DNA of 64,000 bases from Aplysia californica (lineage: Eukaryota > Mollusca > Gastropoda > Aplysiida > Aplysiidae): the NCBI RefSeq assembly GCF_000002075.1, contig NW_004797796.1, positions 489,305 to 553,304 on the forward strand, given 5' to 3'. Position 1 is the stretch's first letter, and each line of letters starts with the position of its first letter. Positions 35,401 to 42,745 of the stretch are shown in pieces. The translations under genes were made by a program, and so were the position numbers. The notes below the pieces were generated by a model. That model was not told the origin of the DNA, ran no database searches, and worked only from the letters and a program-made list of their open reading frames with translations.

Positions 35401-38400
35401 TACATTTCGCCTCATGGGCAGTTCATAAACACCAATGAGGTCTGTTCTGTCTTAATTCTCTTTGGTGTCACTACTGTTCTCTCCTAATCTTATATAAACT
35501 GCTGGTGATTGGAGGAAGTCTCTTGTAGGTCCTTTTTTTTTTCCCCTCTGTTGTTCTATCTTACCTTTTCCTTGCTCTTACCATCTATTTTTATGATAAT
35601 GTGCTTCTCTTCGATATAGAACTAAAATTCATGAAATGGATTAGTCATAGTGCAGGTAGAAACAGATTGTTGTAGTCTCCTCAAATTTTCTGATGACTTC
35701 CACTTTGGTTTGCTAGCCTATTATTAATGGCTTGTCTTAAGTTTTTGTGAACCAATTCCTACCTAGAGGTGTTGATTGTTGCTTCTCCTGTAGACCCTAT
35801 AGGGTCAAGGACTGTTGCTGTTTCACCGTGAAGTCGCTGCCATCTTATTTCTATAATTTTACTTGTTCAATGAATGTATAGTTTTGTTCTTTAGATTTTG
35901 AATAAACTGAGCCTCTGTTAAAGTTTGTTTTCTCTCTGGAATCTGTCTAAAGGTCTACTTTGTGTGATTCTATTTAATTTCAGAAATCTCATTATTTTGG
36001 GGAAATGGAGGAAATTTTAAGTCTTTATTGGGAGGCAGTGGTGTATCTAAACTGTCAAAGTATTGTCTTTGTAGGAAGGCAATAGTTTATTGAAATGATG
36101 GAGTCAGTTAAAGCCTAAATAAAAATTCTAATGAAGGAGGAAGTTTTGTGCTGATGATATTCCCAATGGAGAGTTTGAGGACATTTCTGTGATGAGGAAA
36201 AGCCAATTGTTGGTATGGCCATGATATTTTGCATGTCTATTTTCCTTTGTTCGTAGCTGACCTGGCATAGCTTTGCTGGTGAGATGGTTTAAACATTGGT
36301 CGTCTCTTAATTTTTTCAATGGATGGTCTCTGGGTGCTGTGGTGTAGTCTGCACCTGCTATTTTTCTTCATTCGTTGGTATTTCTGGTTTGTCTCTGACT
36401 GAGTCACCTTCATTGTGTTGATCTGATATGAACAATTACGCAGCAATGTGCTCATTGTCTCTGACAAGCCAGTAAACAACAAACTTATGAATGCTTGGTG
36501 GGTGCTTTGGTGTTGTTCACTCCTTCTTTGCTATCAAACATCTATCGTCCTTATCTCTCCTCCTTCTTTTCTTTGTACGACACTTTCTAGTTATACCTCT
36601 TATCCTTGGCACTTGTGTGATCTGTGTTGCAAGTGTCATAGAACTCTTACTAAAACAAAACTCCAACTAAACATAATATAATATGAATGAATTAGAGAAA
36701 GTTATTCCGTCAATGACATGCTCATGAAATGTGAATGCATGTACTCTACAGAATGAACCAGAACGCACAGCTGCTGTTTTCAGGGGAGATTACTACCTGC
36801 TTGGTGATCGATGCTACATGGATGAAGAAGACTATGTCTACTTTGTAGGGCGAGCAGACGATGTCATAATTTCATCAGGGTATTTTGTTTCTATCTGTTC
36901 CTTTACTGATATTTTGAGATTATAGTCTGCTTTAGTTTTTTAAAATAGTTTTTTACATGTGTGATGAGTGATTTTGTTAAGGTCACTTCTTGTCCGAACC
37001 TATTTGGATTGCTTCCTGGGCTTTGGCTGCTCCTATAGTTGAAGTAGGCATTACTTATTATAGGAGATCTTGTTTTACGGTGATAAACCACAATTTTAAG
37101 GATTAAATGAAGAACTGACAGAATCATGTCAAACTTGTAGTGTAACTCTTTTAGTATAAAAATACCCTTCGATATCAGCATAGCCTAGAATTGTATATTG
37201 TATTGGCCTGAATTCATACCTGTAAATCTTCCGCCAATAGACGGAAATCCGCCAATCGTAAAATCTCCCCTTTTCAAGGGAACCAAACGCCGCTCAGAAA
37301 TTTTGATAGAAAACCATCGCTGATGGCTCTTGTTAGCTCCATTCAGACACTCTTTTTCCGACCCTTATATTTATTTGTATTTGCCAAAATGTTTGGCGGA
37401 ACTTTTTGAATTCAATTGTTGTGGAGAATAATGCGAAAGATAATTCTTGCGTACTGTACGGAGTACGGGCCGAGGGCGAATCTTCGGCGATTTGAAATCT
37501 GATTCTTGAATTTCTTTCTCATTCTCTCTCCATTGTTCGTTCGAATAGGATGGCCTCTTGAGTTGATTTATGATTTTTGTGGAATTTTAACTTTGATACA
37601 TTTGATTTTCTATTAGGATTGTGTTCTATTATATTATTGTGAGTGTGTTATCCATAGGTTACCGTATTTTGGCTAGATCTAGATGTAGATAGATTCTAGA
37701 TCTCCATGTCCAGTATGGCAGGCCTTGCTTTTGTGGATCGCAACAGCGATTTAAAGGCAATTGAAAGCAAGCCCCACAACCCCCCCCCATCATTACTGTA
37801 TAAAGTAGTTTATTTTGGGTGAGTTAATTTCATTTCATTTTTATTTTCAGGCATTTTTTTTCTTATATTACTGTTATTACCAGTTTGTGTCACTGTATAG
37901 ATCTATATGTGTTGCTTTTATCAACTATTCGCACATTGTGTCTTTTGGCAGTTTTTGCGTTTTATGATATTCGCGTCGATGAGTTCAGACAATTTTTTGA
38001 TTGGCCATTTACAGGTATGTGAATTGTATATTGTATACGTTTGCAAGCAAAGCAGTAAACTAATACTAGCAAATTTTGTTCCGAAATGCACATTGTTTAT
38101 TCCTGAATACGAATCCATGCTGTGTTTGTTGCTAGAACGTCCTACAGAAGAATTAGAGCCAGGTCATTAGCGTGACTTACATGTAATGTCCTAAAGGCAA
38201 CCTGGAGCGATAAATTTTGCCAACCGCTTTGAAGTCCATGATAAAGCACAAACCTAAAAATCGTGCTTTTTCATGATGTACCTGCTACTTCATAAGGCAA
38301 CAAAGGGGTTAAGAAAAGAATTTATCATAAAACAATTGTTGTGAATTAGAATCTGGCTTCTGTATCAAATTTAAGTATTTTCTCATTTGCGTAAATATAT

Positions 38401-41400
38401 GATTTTGATCAATTTATTAGGAACTTCAATACCATTTTTAAAAAATGCAATAAAAACACCAACGTTTAGAGGTTGCTCTTGGAACGAGTGTCTCATGTCA
38501 AGTGTGTTGGGAGTTGAAAATTTGTCTGAAAAACTTATATAAAAGGTTAAACAATATATTTATAGCATAATATCGTCTTATAAAATAAAGGTTCTAAACG
38601 TTTATAAAAAGAAGGGAATTTAAAGTTTTCTTAAAGAGAAACATTGCCCCAAAAGATATCAAGTGAAACTGGGTCATGCTCAAAATTTACCCCTTGAATC
38701 TTTTGGAAGGAGGACATTTCTTTTTAAATCTTTCATGTAGCTTGCATTTAGACCTCAGAGTGGGATCGTAGGATGAGTTTTGTGTTGTAAAATTTGATTT
38801 CTTAAGTTGTGGGTTTTTTTCAGTTTTGGCTTTGTCCTAATCTACTTCCGAAGTTGTATCCGTTGTCTTGCTAACTTGCTATGAATAACAACTGGATGAT
38901 AATTTCTATCATCTTAGATATCGCATTGGCCCATTTGAAGTGGAGAGTGCTCTCCTGGAACATCCTGCAGTGTTGGAATCTGCTGTTGTGAGCAGCCCAG
39001 ATGACATCAGAGGAGAGGTAATGGCTTTTTGTTGGTGGTTTGCGGATACTCTGGTGTAGGTTGCTCCTTCTTTCCTATCAAACATCTATCGTCTTTATAT
39101 CACTTCCTTCTTTTCTTTGATGTTACTCTCTAGTAACACCTCTCATTTTCGGCACTTATATGACTTAATTGTGTTACAAGTGCCGTTAAAGTCCTACTAA
39201 AACTAAAAGTAAAAGGCGGTTCATGAACCAGCATGAGTCAACGAGTCGCATCTAGTATTCATACACTTCTTTTCAGTATTACTCTTCCCTTGTCAGCTTT
39301 GGATAAAATGCGACTTTTGTTATTGTTGTTCTTTGAGTACCTAACACTGACAACACAAGCCCAACCGAGCTTGGTGCTTTAAAAAAAAAAACTCTCATAA
39401 GATGATTATTGCATATCTTTGTACCTTTTCAACTTGGACATGGATGTTTCTGGGGCAGATTCAGTTGGTATCATTCTGGTTCTGGGCCACTGTGCAGATG
39501 ACCCTTATTTGAATCTCCTGTGGGGAGTGGTTGAGGGAGTTTTATAGGCTCTCTTCTCACTTGGCTTGGTCCTACTGCAGATGGACTATATATTTGGAGG
39601 TCCCTGTTCTGGTATAATCTTACCTTCACATTATTTAAAATGGGTATCTGATCATAAAAGGAAAAAGGTCTGGGCATGTCTCCTCTCAACACTTAACAGT
39701 AGGATCAAACGAAAAGGGATGATGTTCAGGGGATTTAATGTCTTATTGTAATGTTTGAAGGAAGACATTTGTAAAAGCTGATGTTTTCTACTCTTGTATC
39801 TGACATAATTTCATAAATGGGAGGGAAATGTTTGAAGCATGAGATTTAGGACCTGCGCTAATATTGATTTGTTGATTTTTCTGGAGTAAAAAGATTAATT
39901 TTTCAACTCTGGGTTGGTTGGAGGGTTCAGTCATAGGTCTTATTTTTATGACATCCATCTGCTTTTCTGCCTGTCTCTCTTACTTTTTTCCTAGCATTCC
40001 ATGACTGTTGCTGTGCCTATAGGCTTCTCTTTCATTCAAACTTAAAGTGCTGTATATTGGACAGAATAGTCGTCTGAAAGCTAACTGTAAGACTAGTATG
40101 CTTTGTGTGGTTGAAGTTCAAATTCTCTTAAGTACAGTCTAAGACTGTATGCAAAATGATGATTCACTCCTTTTCAAAGTTTATTTAATTAATCGTAGTT
40201 GATTTTACAACCCCATCTACACAGTTTGGATCATTTAGGAGGTGGGCTTAGACCCTGCCTGTCAGGCCAACCCAGGCTGAGAGAGAAACAACATCTCCCC
40301 AAAAAGACTGAGATACTTGATAAAAATTCTTCGTATTTGGGAATCGAACTCGGGGGCTCTTTTCTCCAAAGGGTGACCGTTCAAGACAGTTTCTACTGTG
40401 TGTGGTTAACCTATGCATTTTCTTGTTTGAATTGCAGGTGGTCAAAGCGTTTGTGATTCTGAGCCCAGATTATCGGAATACAGACCCAGAGACCCTGGAC
40501 CTAGAGTTGAAGAACCATGTTAAAACAGTTACCGCCCCTTACAAGTATCCAAGAAGGGTAAGTGTTTGAATATATGGATATACTATAATGATGAAAAAGA
40601 ATGAATGGCAATCAATTAACTAGTGCATGTTTTGCTTAAATAAAAGCCTCTACTGGCTTTGCAATTTACATTGATGAAAGGCTTTGATCTTAGTTGAATT
40701 ATGGAAGTTAATGAAGATGACTGTTCCGTATGGCTGATTTCAGGCTTAAGATGGAGATACAGTGGTCTTTGCCTAAGATCCATGTGCTTCGGAGTAACAA
40801 AAATATGGGATCTTAGGTAAATGGGATGCCGTAGCCGAACCATCAGGACGAAGAACCCACTTTTAAATGTATTGATGTGATCCCTTATACAGTGGGAGTC
40901 GCATTCAACGAGGTTGCCGGGACCGGCTTGTTGTCCTTGTTGGATCCGACCTCTCTTTGAACATGACTATAAAGTTATTATATTACACGATGTACCAATA
41001 CCAGTAATTAAAACAGCTGTTCCCCCTGATGACGAAAACCCCAAAAAAGCATCAGTGTGCGGAGTTGGAGCTGTGTTCTGACCGTCCTTTCTGTATTTTA
41101 AAATATTTTTTTTTCGAACACTTCTCTTGTGGAAATGTACCCTCTCACATCTGGACCTAGATCTACATAAAGTAAAGGCGGGAGCTTGGATTTTCTGATC
41201 AGGGAAGAAAAGAAAATTGAAAAAAATTAAGGTCTCGATCTAGACTTACCCATCCAGAGTTCATCCAGTTTCACACAGCCCACGTCGCGTTCCCTCCCAT
41301 CCCTACCGTAGGCCAACCCTCGCCCATCCTCCTGGCTTTGGGACCCATATTAGTATTAGGAGGCTCACTAGATAGCAATACAATGCGTTAGGAATGGAGG

Positions 41401-42745
41401 ATGGGCCTTGTGCTTCGCGTGAGATGGAGAGAAAGTACAAAAATTCTTTGATTTTGGGACCGCTAACTGCTTTTATTTGGTTATCGTAACCTCGTTGAAA
41501 GCGACTTCGGTCTGTTTGCAACCTTGTTGGAGCTAACGTACATTTACAAAGAGATATAGAGGGAAAAATCAGGGATTAAAGATTGCCTCTTTAGAGCCGA
41601 CTTCTCGTTGAATGTGACCTCGTTGAATGCGACACCCACTGTAACTTAATATGAAAAAAAATTGGTGAACTTGATGACCAATAACAATGGTCTTTTCCTA
41701 ATTTGATGAGGCATTCCATGTTTATAAATTTGGCTGTGTGAATTTCATATTTTGGGAGACTGATATTTTCCTTGAATAAATAAACCCATCGGAATTTCTC
41801 AAGCCTTTGCCACTCGACTGAAAGCTGCTTATTGGGAAGAATAAGTTCTACATTCCAATCATTGCTGGCAACAGCTACTGCTTTGTTTTTGAGAATATTT
41901 TTATGCATACTTAGTGTCAGAATGTTAGTGTTTTTTGTATGACACTTTTATTTTGGGCTGTGGATACCTCCTCTTCTCCTCTTTGTTGGAGACAACATCT
42001 AATCAGTTGTTACTGTTGTCCTTCTCTGTTATTGAAAGATGTGTTTCAACTCCATCTTGTATGTCTCTTGGTAATGGATGTAATGCCCAAAACATTGAGT
42101 GCTAATTTGTTTCACGTCAGAAGCTTTCAAACACAAGTATATGTTCTTTGTTTTGGCAATCTGTGCAGGTAGGTGGAGAGTGCTACTGGTAGAGCCTGCT
42201 TCTTTTCTTTCCACTTTGTTTTTTCTATCCTTCTATATTGCATTCCTCAGCACTCTCTTTCTCAAACTACACTTAACTAAACTGATAAAGTGTGGCTGTT
42301 GTTGTTTTCACTTGCAATGTTCTATCACTCCACTCTTTTCGCCATCCTTGCTAAATGGAATGATCCCATACTATACTTGATGCTGATTGTAGAATTAGAC
42401 AACTACTATTTTGGGTGGTTGGCATGTGCTCTGGTGTGGTTTGCTACTTCCCTAGCAAACATCTATCGTTCTTATCTCTCCTCCTTTTTTGGGGTTTGTT
42501 ACTCTCTTTTAACACCTGTATAATCTTCTGCACTTTTACAACCTAAATGTGTTGCAAACACAGTAAAACTCTTCTAAAATTAAACCAGACAACTTTTCTT
42601 AAAAGTTTATATGGCACAACTTCTTGATGTGATTTCTTTTTACTTGAATTTTCCCCAGATTGAATTTGTCACAGAGTTGCCAAAAACCATAAGTGGGAAA
42701 ATTCGACGAGTAGAACTTCGCAACAAAGAGTGGAACAAGGAGTAA
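10349..42745 (+). CDS. ACSM-like: Acyl-CoA synthetase, medium-chain (ACSM) family, mitochondrial; 15 coding positions, one with two alternative exons
   Basis: Predicted to activate a medium-chain or related carboxylic acid with ATP and CoA to acyl-CoA, AMP and PPi in the mitochondrial matrix. Exons: 10349-10588, 10983-11086, 12322-12434, 15227-15345, 17069-17130, 21768-21822, 22112-22233, 23253-23409, 27174-27302 or 27366-27494, 32944-33018, 35094-35276, 36752-36879, 38918-39017, 40438-40557, 42659-42745. All introns are GT-AG and all phases agree, giving 1,794 nt or 597 residues, close to the usual 570-590. Motifs: basic presequence in residues 1-40 without acidic residues; P-loop [10 protein letters not shown] at 246-255; SDTGW at 287-291; GYGQTET at 386-392; GDR at 471-473; GRADD at 486-490 followed by the hinge; catalytic Lys583 in SGKIRR. 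The start is the first ATG after a CAG acceptor. No frame breaks are seen. Family assignment is firm; the member within ACSM and the substrate are inference. Confidence 0.93.
10983..11086 (+). CDS. ACSM-like: ACSM coding exon 2 (residues 81-115)
   Basis: Acceptor CTCTAG and donor CG|GTCAGC. The exon encodes the PAFWWVD and [12 protein letters not shown] segments that match the family's WW and 'W.F..LS..S' region. It enters in phase 0 and leaves a split Arg codon. Confidence 0.85.
11087..12321. other. ACSM intron 2
   Basis: No exon or repeat family recognised. It contains a C9 run near 11861. Confidence 0.5.
12322..12434 (+). CDS. ACSM-like: ACSM coding exon 3 ([13 protein letters not shown]; residues 115-153)
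   Basis: Acceptor TATTTCAG, donor GCTG|GTAAGA. It encodes [20 protein letters not shown] and [12 protein letters not shown], a strongly conserved ACSM block. The split codons at both ends fit exons 2 and 4. Confidence 0.9.
12435..15226. other. ACSM intron 3
   Basis: The stretch 12685-12765 resembles the ATTTATA..GCGC dispersed repeat. A tRNA-derived SINE lies at 14665-14850. Nothing else recognised. Confidence 0.5.
14665..14850 (+). repeat. tRNA-derived SINE, copy 1
   Basis: A-box-like TGGCTCAGTTGG near 14676 and B-box-like GTTTCAATCC near 14730 sit at tRNA spacing. The body GGGGAGTTTTTGAGGCTCTC is shared with the copy at 39449-39626. It does not fold as a complete tRNA. Confidence 0.6.
15227..15345 (+). 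CDS. ACSM-like: ACSM coding exon 4 (residues 153-192)
   Basis: Acceptor TTTTACAG, donor GAG|GTAAGT. It encodes [20 protein letters not shown] followed by [10 protein letters not shown], matching the 'PGT..L...DI.YRL..S.AKAI' block of ACSM proteins. It ends in phase 0. Confidence 0.88.
15370..15540 (+). repeat. Pyrimidine-rich SINE-like repeat, copy 1
   Basis: Shares CTCCTTCTTTTCTTTGTATG, CTCTCTTGTAACACCTCTTA and TTGTGTTGCAAGTGCTGT-type words with copies at 29063, 36492, 39031, 42411 and 51036. All six copies have the same orientation. Confidence 0.7.
16540..16612 (+). repeat. Fragment of the tRNA-derived SINE seen at 40215 (opposite orientation)
   Basis: GGGTTGGCCTGACAGGCAGG followed by GTC is the reverse complement of the 5' part of the copy at 40215-40425. 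The region 15541-17068 (rest of intron 4) also has a (GGT)n run near 15970-15996 and no exon. Confidence 0.5.
17069..17130 (+). CDS. ACSM-like: ACSM coding exon 5 (residues 193-213)
   Basis: A short 62-nt exon, acceptor CTTCTTAAG, donor AG|GTATTT. It encodes [17 protein letters not shown], the variable loop plus the 'K.LV...' strand of the family. A LINE fragment is inserted 32 bases after the exon, with its target-site duplication starting 18 bases after the exon end; the donor is intact. Confidence 0.8.
17163..17458 (+). mobile_element. 5'-truncated LINE 3' end with target-site duplication, 32 bp after exon 5
   Basis: The 14-bp word GTCTGCTTTTTTCC occurs at 17149-17162 and again at 17459-17472, a target-site duplication. 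Between them an open frame encodes the C-terminal part of an I/Jockey-group [24 protein letters not shown] and [20 protein letters not shown] with the Cys-Cys-His-Cys knuckle, and it ends in an (AAAGT)n tail. The insertion left the exon 5 donor untouched. Confidence 0.8.
17860..18295 (+). pseudogene. LINE reverse-transcriptase fragment (copy 1)
   Basis: Frames encode [20 protein letters not shown], a degenerate YxDD box, then [14 protein letters not shown] and [15 protein letters not shown] with [13 protein letters not shown]. These are typical of the RT thumb region of CR1/RTE-like LINEs. Frameshifts show it is dead. Confidence 0.65.
18440..18650. repeat. (GA)n microsatellite
   Basis: Interrupted then pure GA repeats; explains the Arg/Glu-rich reading frame here. 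Confidence 0.97.
19688..20122 (+). pseudogene. LINE reverse-transcriptase fragment (copy 2)
   Basis: Same content as 17860-18295, carried by the tandem duplication. Equally decayed. Confidence 0.65.
20267..20459. repeat. (GA)n microsatellite, duplicate
   Basis: Copy of 18440-18650 in the second duplication unit, 18 bp shorter. Confidence 0.97.
20925..21180 (+). pseudogene. LINE 3' fragment
   Basis: Contains [12 protein letters not shown] followed in another frame by [10 protein letters not shown] and a tyrosine/tryptophan-containing '[13 protein letters not shown]' segment, as in the C-terminal part of RT LINEs. It is a different insertion from 17860-18295 because the two carry distinct substitutions. 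Confidence 0.55.
21181..21767. other. End of ACSM intron 5
   Basis: T/C-rich sequence near 21480-21570 and no exon. The branch and polypyrimidine region for exon 6 is at about 21740-21767. Confidence 0.4.
21768..21822 (+). CDS. ACSM-like: ACSM coding exon 6 ([13 protein letters not shown]; residues 213-231)
   Basis: A 55-nt exon, acceptor CTTTTAG, donor CAG|GTAAGT. It encodes [17 protein letters not shown], matching the 'GW.N...L...AS' segment of ACSM proteins. The phase joins cleanly to exons 5 and 7. Confidence 0.85.
22112..22233 (+). CDS. ACSM-like: ACSM coding exon 7 (P-loop [10 protein letters not shown]; residues 232-272)
   Basis: Acceptor GCCGCAG, donor CCAG|GTAGGA. It carries the signature AMP-binding P-loop [20 protein letters not shown]. 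The Ser/Thr/Gly-rich loop and Lys254 are the ones that contact ATP phosphates in ANL enzymes. Confidence 0.93.
22832..22997. mobile_element. piggyBac-like MITE flanked by TTAA (intron 7)
   Basis: TTAACACTTTGCGGTCAA at 22832 is inverted as TTAACACTTTACAGTCAA ending at 22997. TTAA at both ends is the piggyBac target duplication. No coding capacity. The rest of intron 7 holds nothing recognised. Confidence 0.65.
23253..23409 (+). CDS. ACSM-like: ACSM coding exon 8 (SDTGWAK; residues 272-324)
   Basis: Acceptor CTCTTTCAG, donor CAG|GTTGGA. It encodes [20 protein letters not shown] and FDPAETLQ. The WNLSDTGW stretch corresponds to the family's A4 region that contributes to the acyl pocket. It leaves in phase 0, into the duplicated exon 9. 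Confidence 0.9.
23758..24620. repeat. 863-bp direct repeat, unit A (intron 8)
   Basis: Sequence from AATAATCATTTTAACTG to CACCATCTGATA is repeated at 25441-26303 with only a few differences. It includes a CpG-richer patch near 24118-24200 and a 60-residue minus-strand frame. Confidence 0.95.
23935..24117 (-). other. Small unidentified antisense reading frame (60 aa), copy 1
   Basis: ATG at 24117 (minus strand) opens [20 protein letters not shown] and ends [10 protein letters not shown]. Upstream on that strand is a CpG-rich patch (GCGAGCGCAAA just before the ATG), unlike the AT-rich intron. The composition is basic and protein-like but I recognise no family. It may be a tiny nested gene, an exon of an antisense gene, or chance. 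Confidence 0.3.
24619..25442. repeat. 824-bp segment B copied from 8452-9275
   Basis: The sequence equals an internal part of the transposon at 3931-9375 with about three differences in 824 bases. It lacks the transposon ends, so it did not arrive by normal transposition. It is bracketed by the A repeats, with AA and TA overlaps at the joins. Confidence 0.95.
25441..26303. repeat. 863-bp direct repeat, unit A' (intron 8)
   Basis: Second copy of 23758-24620, continuing at 26304 into unique intron sequence. Between it and the 50-bp array I see no gene. Confidence 0.95.
25618..25800 (-). other. Small unidentified antisense reading frame (60 aa), copy 2
   Basis: Identical protein to 23935-24117. 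The one coding change I see between the copies (CGA to AGA) is synonymous. Confidence 0.3.
26579..27028. repeat. Perfect tandem array, 9 x 50 bp, in ACSM intron 8
   Basis: Nine copies of a 50-bp unit starting AAATTTGAGGACTGTGTTCT and ending ATACTTGTACAAC run head to tail with no difference that I can see. The array stops 145 bp before exon 9a. Each unit contains TTCTAACCAG, which looks like a branch point next to an AG. The unit is not a multiple of three and has stops, so it is not coding. There are no spacers, so it is not a CRISPR array. Confidence 0.97.
27174..27302 (+). CDS. ACSM-like: ACSM alternative exon 9a (residues 325-367, version a)
   Basis: A 129-nt, phase-0 exon with acceptor CTTCACCCAG and donor GTC|GTGAGT. 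It encodes [20 protein letters not shown] at its start and [11 protein letters not shown] at its end. In ANL enzymes this segment, ending in the GEP adenine-contact loop, lines the acyl and adenine pocket. A second exon of identical length and phase follows after 63 nt, so either can join exons 8 and 10. Version a has CAPPTAY and CGGEPV where version b has CSAPSGY and AAGEPS. Confidence 0.88.
27303..27365 (+). promoter_or_regulatory. 63-nt intron between alternative exons 9a and 9b
   Basis: This intron has GTGAGT and TTCCCAG ends and one good branch-point-like word, TTTTAAC, with its A near 27339. The donor-to-branch distance would be about 36 nt, shorter than metazoan splicing normally tolerates. 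That would stop 9a being joined to 9b and enforce choice of one exon, as known for alpha-tropomyosin. Both exons are multiples of three, so nonsense-mediated decay would not enforce exclusivity. Confidence 0.55.
27366..27494 (+). CDS. ACSM-like: ACSM alternative exon 9b (residues 325-367, version b)
   Basis: A 129-nt, phase-0 exon with acceptor ATATTCCCAG and donor TCT|GTAAGT. It encodes [20 protein letters not shown] at its start and [14 protein letters not shown] at its end. About 16 of 43 residues match exon 9a without gaps, so it is an old tandem exon duplication, not a recent copy. The reading frame is fully open and both splice sites are strong, which argues against a dead duplicate. 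The AAGEPS ending is nearer to the commonest family form (AGEPL) than version a. Confidence 0.85.
27495..29062. other. First part of ACSM intron 9
   Basis: T-rich sequence with no further copy of the duplicated exon that I could find. GGGCACTAAACCCTTACACTTA near 28025 looks like a dispersed repeat tail. Confidence 0.4.
29063..29172 (+). repeat. Pyrimidine-rich SINE-like repeat, copy 2 (3' truncated)
   Basis: Shares GGTTTGCTCCTTCTTTCGTA and CTCTCTTGTAACACC with the other copies. It stops where a hAT-like end begins at 29173. Confidence 0.65.
29173..29260. mobile_element. Possible hAT-like transposon end
   Basis: CAGTGGCGGTGGGTGG followed by GAGCCCCCC resembles ends of hAT-like elements. The matching other end was not found, so this is only a lead. 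Confidence 0.25.
29868..30151 (-). mobile_element. Truncated copy of the GTGCGGTCAAAAAT TIR element
   Basis: Its reverse complement matches 53592-53900, including GACATTGATTCACCTGTTAA versus GACATTGATTCTTCTGTTAA. It ends TTTTTGACGGCAC|TA, so the TA end is kept and the other end is lost. Confidence 0.7.
30891..31002. mobile_element. Short GC-rich element with TACGGGGTG ends
   Basis: TACGGGGTGCC at the left and GGCACACCCCGTA at the right form an imperfect TIR of about 11 bases. At about 112 bp and GC-rich it stands out from the AT-rich intron. It could be a MITE or another small repeat. Confidence 0.45.
31003..32943. other. Last part of ACSM intron 9
   Basis: A stretch near 32218-32300 resembles 42185-42280 (TGGTAGA..CTACTTCTTTTCT), a low-level dispersed repeat. 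GATGGCCCTTTCATGCATTATAA is repeated near 32378 and 32437. No exon recognised. Confidence 0.4.
32944..33018 (+). CDS. ACSM-like: ACSM coding exon 10 (GYGQTET; residues 368-392)
   Basis: A 75-nt, phase-0 exon, acceptor ATTGTTAG, donor ACC|GTAAGT. It encodes [20 protein letters not shown] followed by GQTET, the A5 motif that binds the adenine ring and Mg-ATP in ANL enzymes. Confidence 0.93.
34008..34265. repeat. Dispersed repeat of the ATTTATATAGC..CGCTTTAC type (intron 10)
   Basis: GCATTTATATAGCACATTTC then TATGCGCTTTACAG and a later CCAGGTACCCATTCCCACCT are words typical of an abundant molluscan dispersed repeat. Ends are approximate. The rest of intron 10 (33019-35093) holds nothing recognised except a SINE-like fragment near 33400-33485. 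Confidence 0.45.
35094..35276 (+). CDS. ACSM-like: ACSM coding exon 11 (residues 393-453)
   Basis: A 183-nt, phase-0 exon, acceptor CTCCTGCAG, donor TTG|GTCAGT. It contains [20 protein letters not shown] and [20 protein letters not shown], then HRPVGLF, all standard ACSM segments before the hinge. Confidence 0.92.
35277..36751. other. ACSM intron 11
   Basis: Apart from the SINE-like copy at 36492-36672 nothing was recognised. Confidence 0.45.
36492..36672 (+). repeat. Pyrimidine-rich SINE-like repeat, copy 3
   Basis: Contains CTATCAAACATCTATCGTCC, CTCCTCCTTCTTTTCTTTGT and GTGTTGCAAGTGTCATAGAA, the shared body and tail words. Confidence 0.75.
36752..36879 (+). CDS. ACSM-like: ACSM coding exon 12 (GDR and GRADD motifs; residues 454-496)
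   Basis: Acceptor TACTCTACAG, donor GG|GTATTT. It encodes [20 protein letters not shown] and [13 protein letters not shown]. The GDR aspartate binds the ribose hydroxyls of AMP; GRADD leads into the hinge to the mobile C-terminal domain. Confidence 0.93.
36880..38917. other. ACSM intron 12
   Basis: It contains a CTAGATCTAG island at 37672-37705. No exon or bounded mobile element recognised; the open frame at 37907-38170 has no similarity I know. Confidence 0.4.
38918..39017 (+). CDS. ACSM-like: ACSM coding exon 13 ([10 protein letters not shown]; residues 496-529)
   Basis: Acceptor ATCTTAG, donor GAG|GTAATG. It encodes [20 protein letters not shown] and [13 protein letters not shown], the beginning of the C-terminal domain. 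Phases match exons 12 and 14. Confidence 0.93.
39031..39215 (+). repeat. Pyrimidine-rich SINE-like repeat, copy 4
   Basis: Starts only 13 bases after exon 13. It carries CTATCAAACATCTATCGTCT and CTCTAGTAACACCTCTCATT and ends with AAACTAAAAGTAAAA. Confidence 0.75.
39449..39626 (+). repeat. tRNA-derived SINE, copy 2
   Basis: TTCAGTTGGTATCATTCTGG and TTTGAATCTCC at A/B-box spacing, then GGGAGTTTTATAGGCTCTC as in the copy at 14665. Confidence 0.6.
40215..40425 (-). repeat. tRNA-derived SINE, minus strand, ending next to exon 14
   Basis: GGGAATCGAACTCGGGGGCT near 40338 is the reverse complement of a good B box. CCTGCCTGTCAGGCCAACCC near 40255 is shared with 16540-16612 and, weakly, with 55795. 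It ends within about 15 bases of the exon 14 acceptor. Confidence 0.6.
40438..40557 (+). CDS. ACSM-like: ACSM coding exon 14 (VVKAFVIL; residues 530-569)
   Basis: A 120-nt, phase-0 exon, acceptor TTGCAG, donor AGG|GTAAGT. It encodes [12 protein letters not shown] and [16 protein letters not shown], matching the C-terminal domain of ACSM. A minus-strand SINE ends just upstream of its acceptor. Confidence 0.92.
40890..41641. mobile_element. pogo-like non-autonomous element, 752 bp (intron 14)
   Basis: Left end CAGTGGGAGTCGCATTCAAC then GAGGT; right end inverted with 24 of 25 matches. TA flanks both sides (40888-40889 and 41642-41643). CAGTGG ends with TA duplication suggest pogo/Tigger. No transposase frame seen. 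Confidence 0.75.
42411..42585 (+). repeat. Pyrimidine-rich SINE-like repeat, copy 5
   Basis: TGTGCTCTGGTGTGGTTTGC, AAACATCTATCGTTCTTATC and a TGTTGCAAACACAGTAAAAC tail. It lies about 75 bases before exon 15. Confidence 0.75.
42659..42745 (+). CDS. ACSM-like: ACSM coding exon 15 (catalytic lysine, C-terminus; residues 570-597)
   Basis: Acceptor TTCCCCAG and stop TAA at 42743-42745. It encodes [20 protein letters not shown] then RNKEWNKE. Lys583 in SGKIRR is the A10 lysine needed for adenylation. The short C-terminal tail is normal for the family. Confidence 0.93.
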   Translation: MEFVTELPKTISGKIRRVELRNKEWNKE

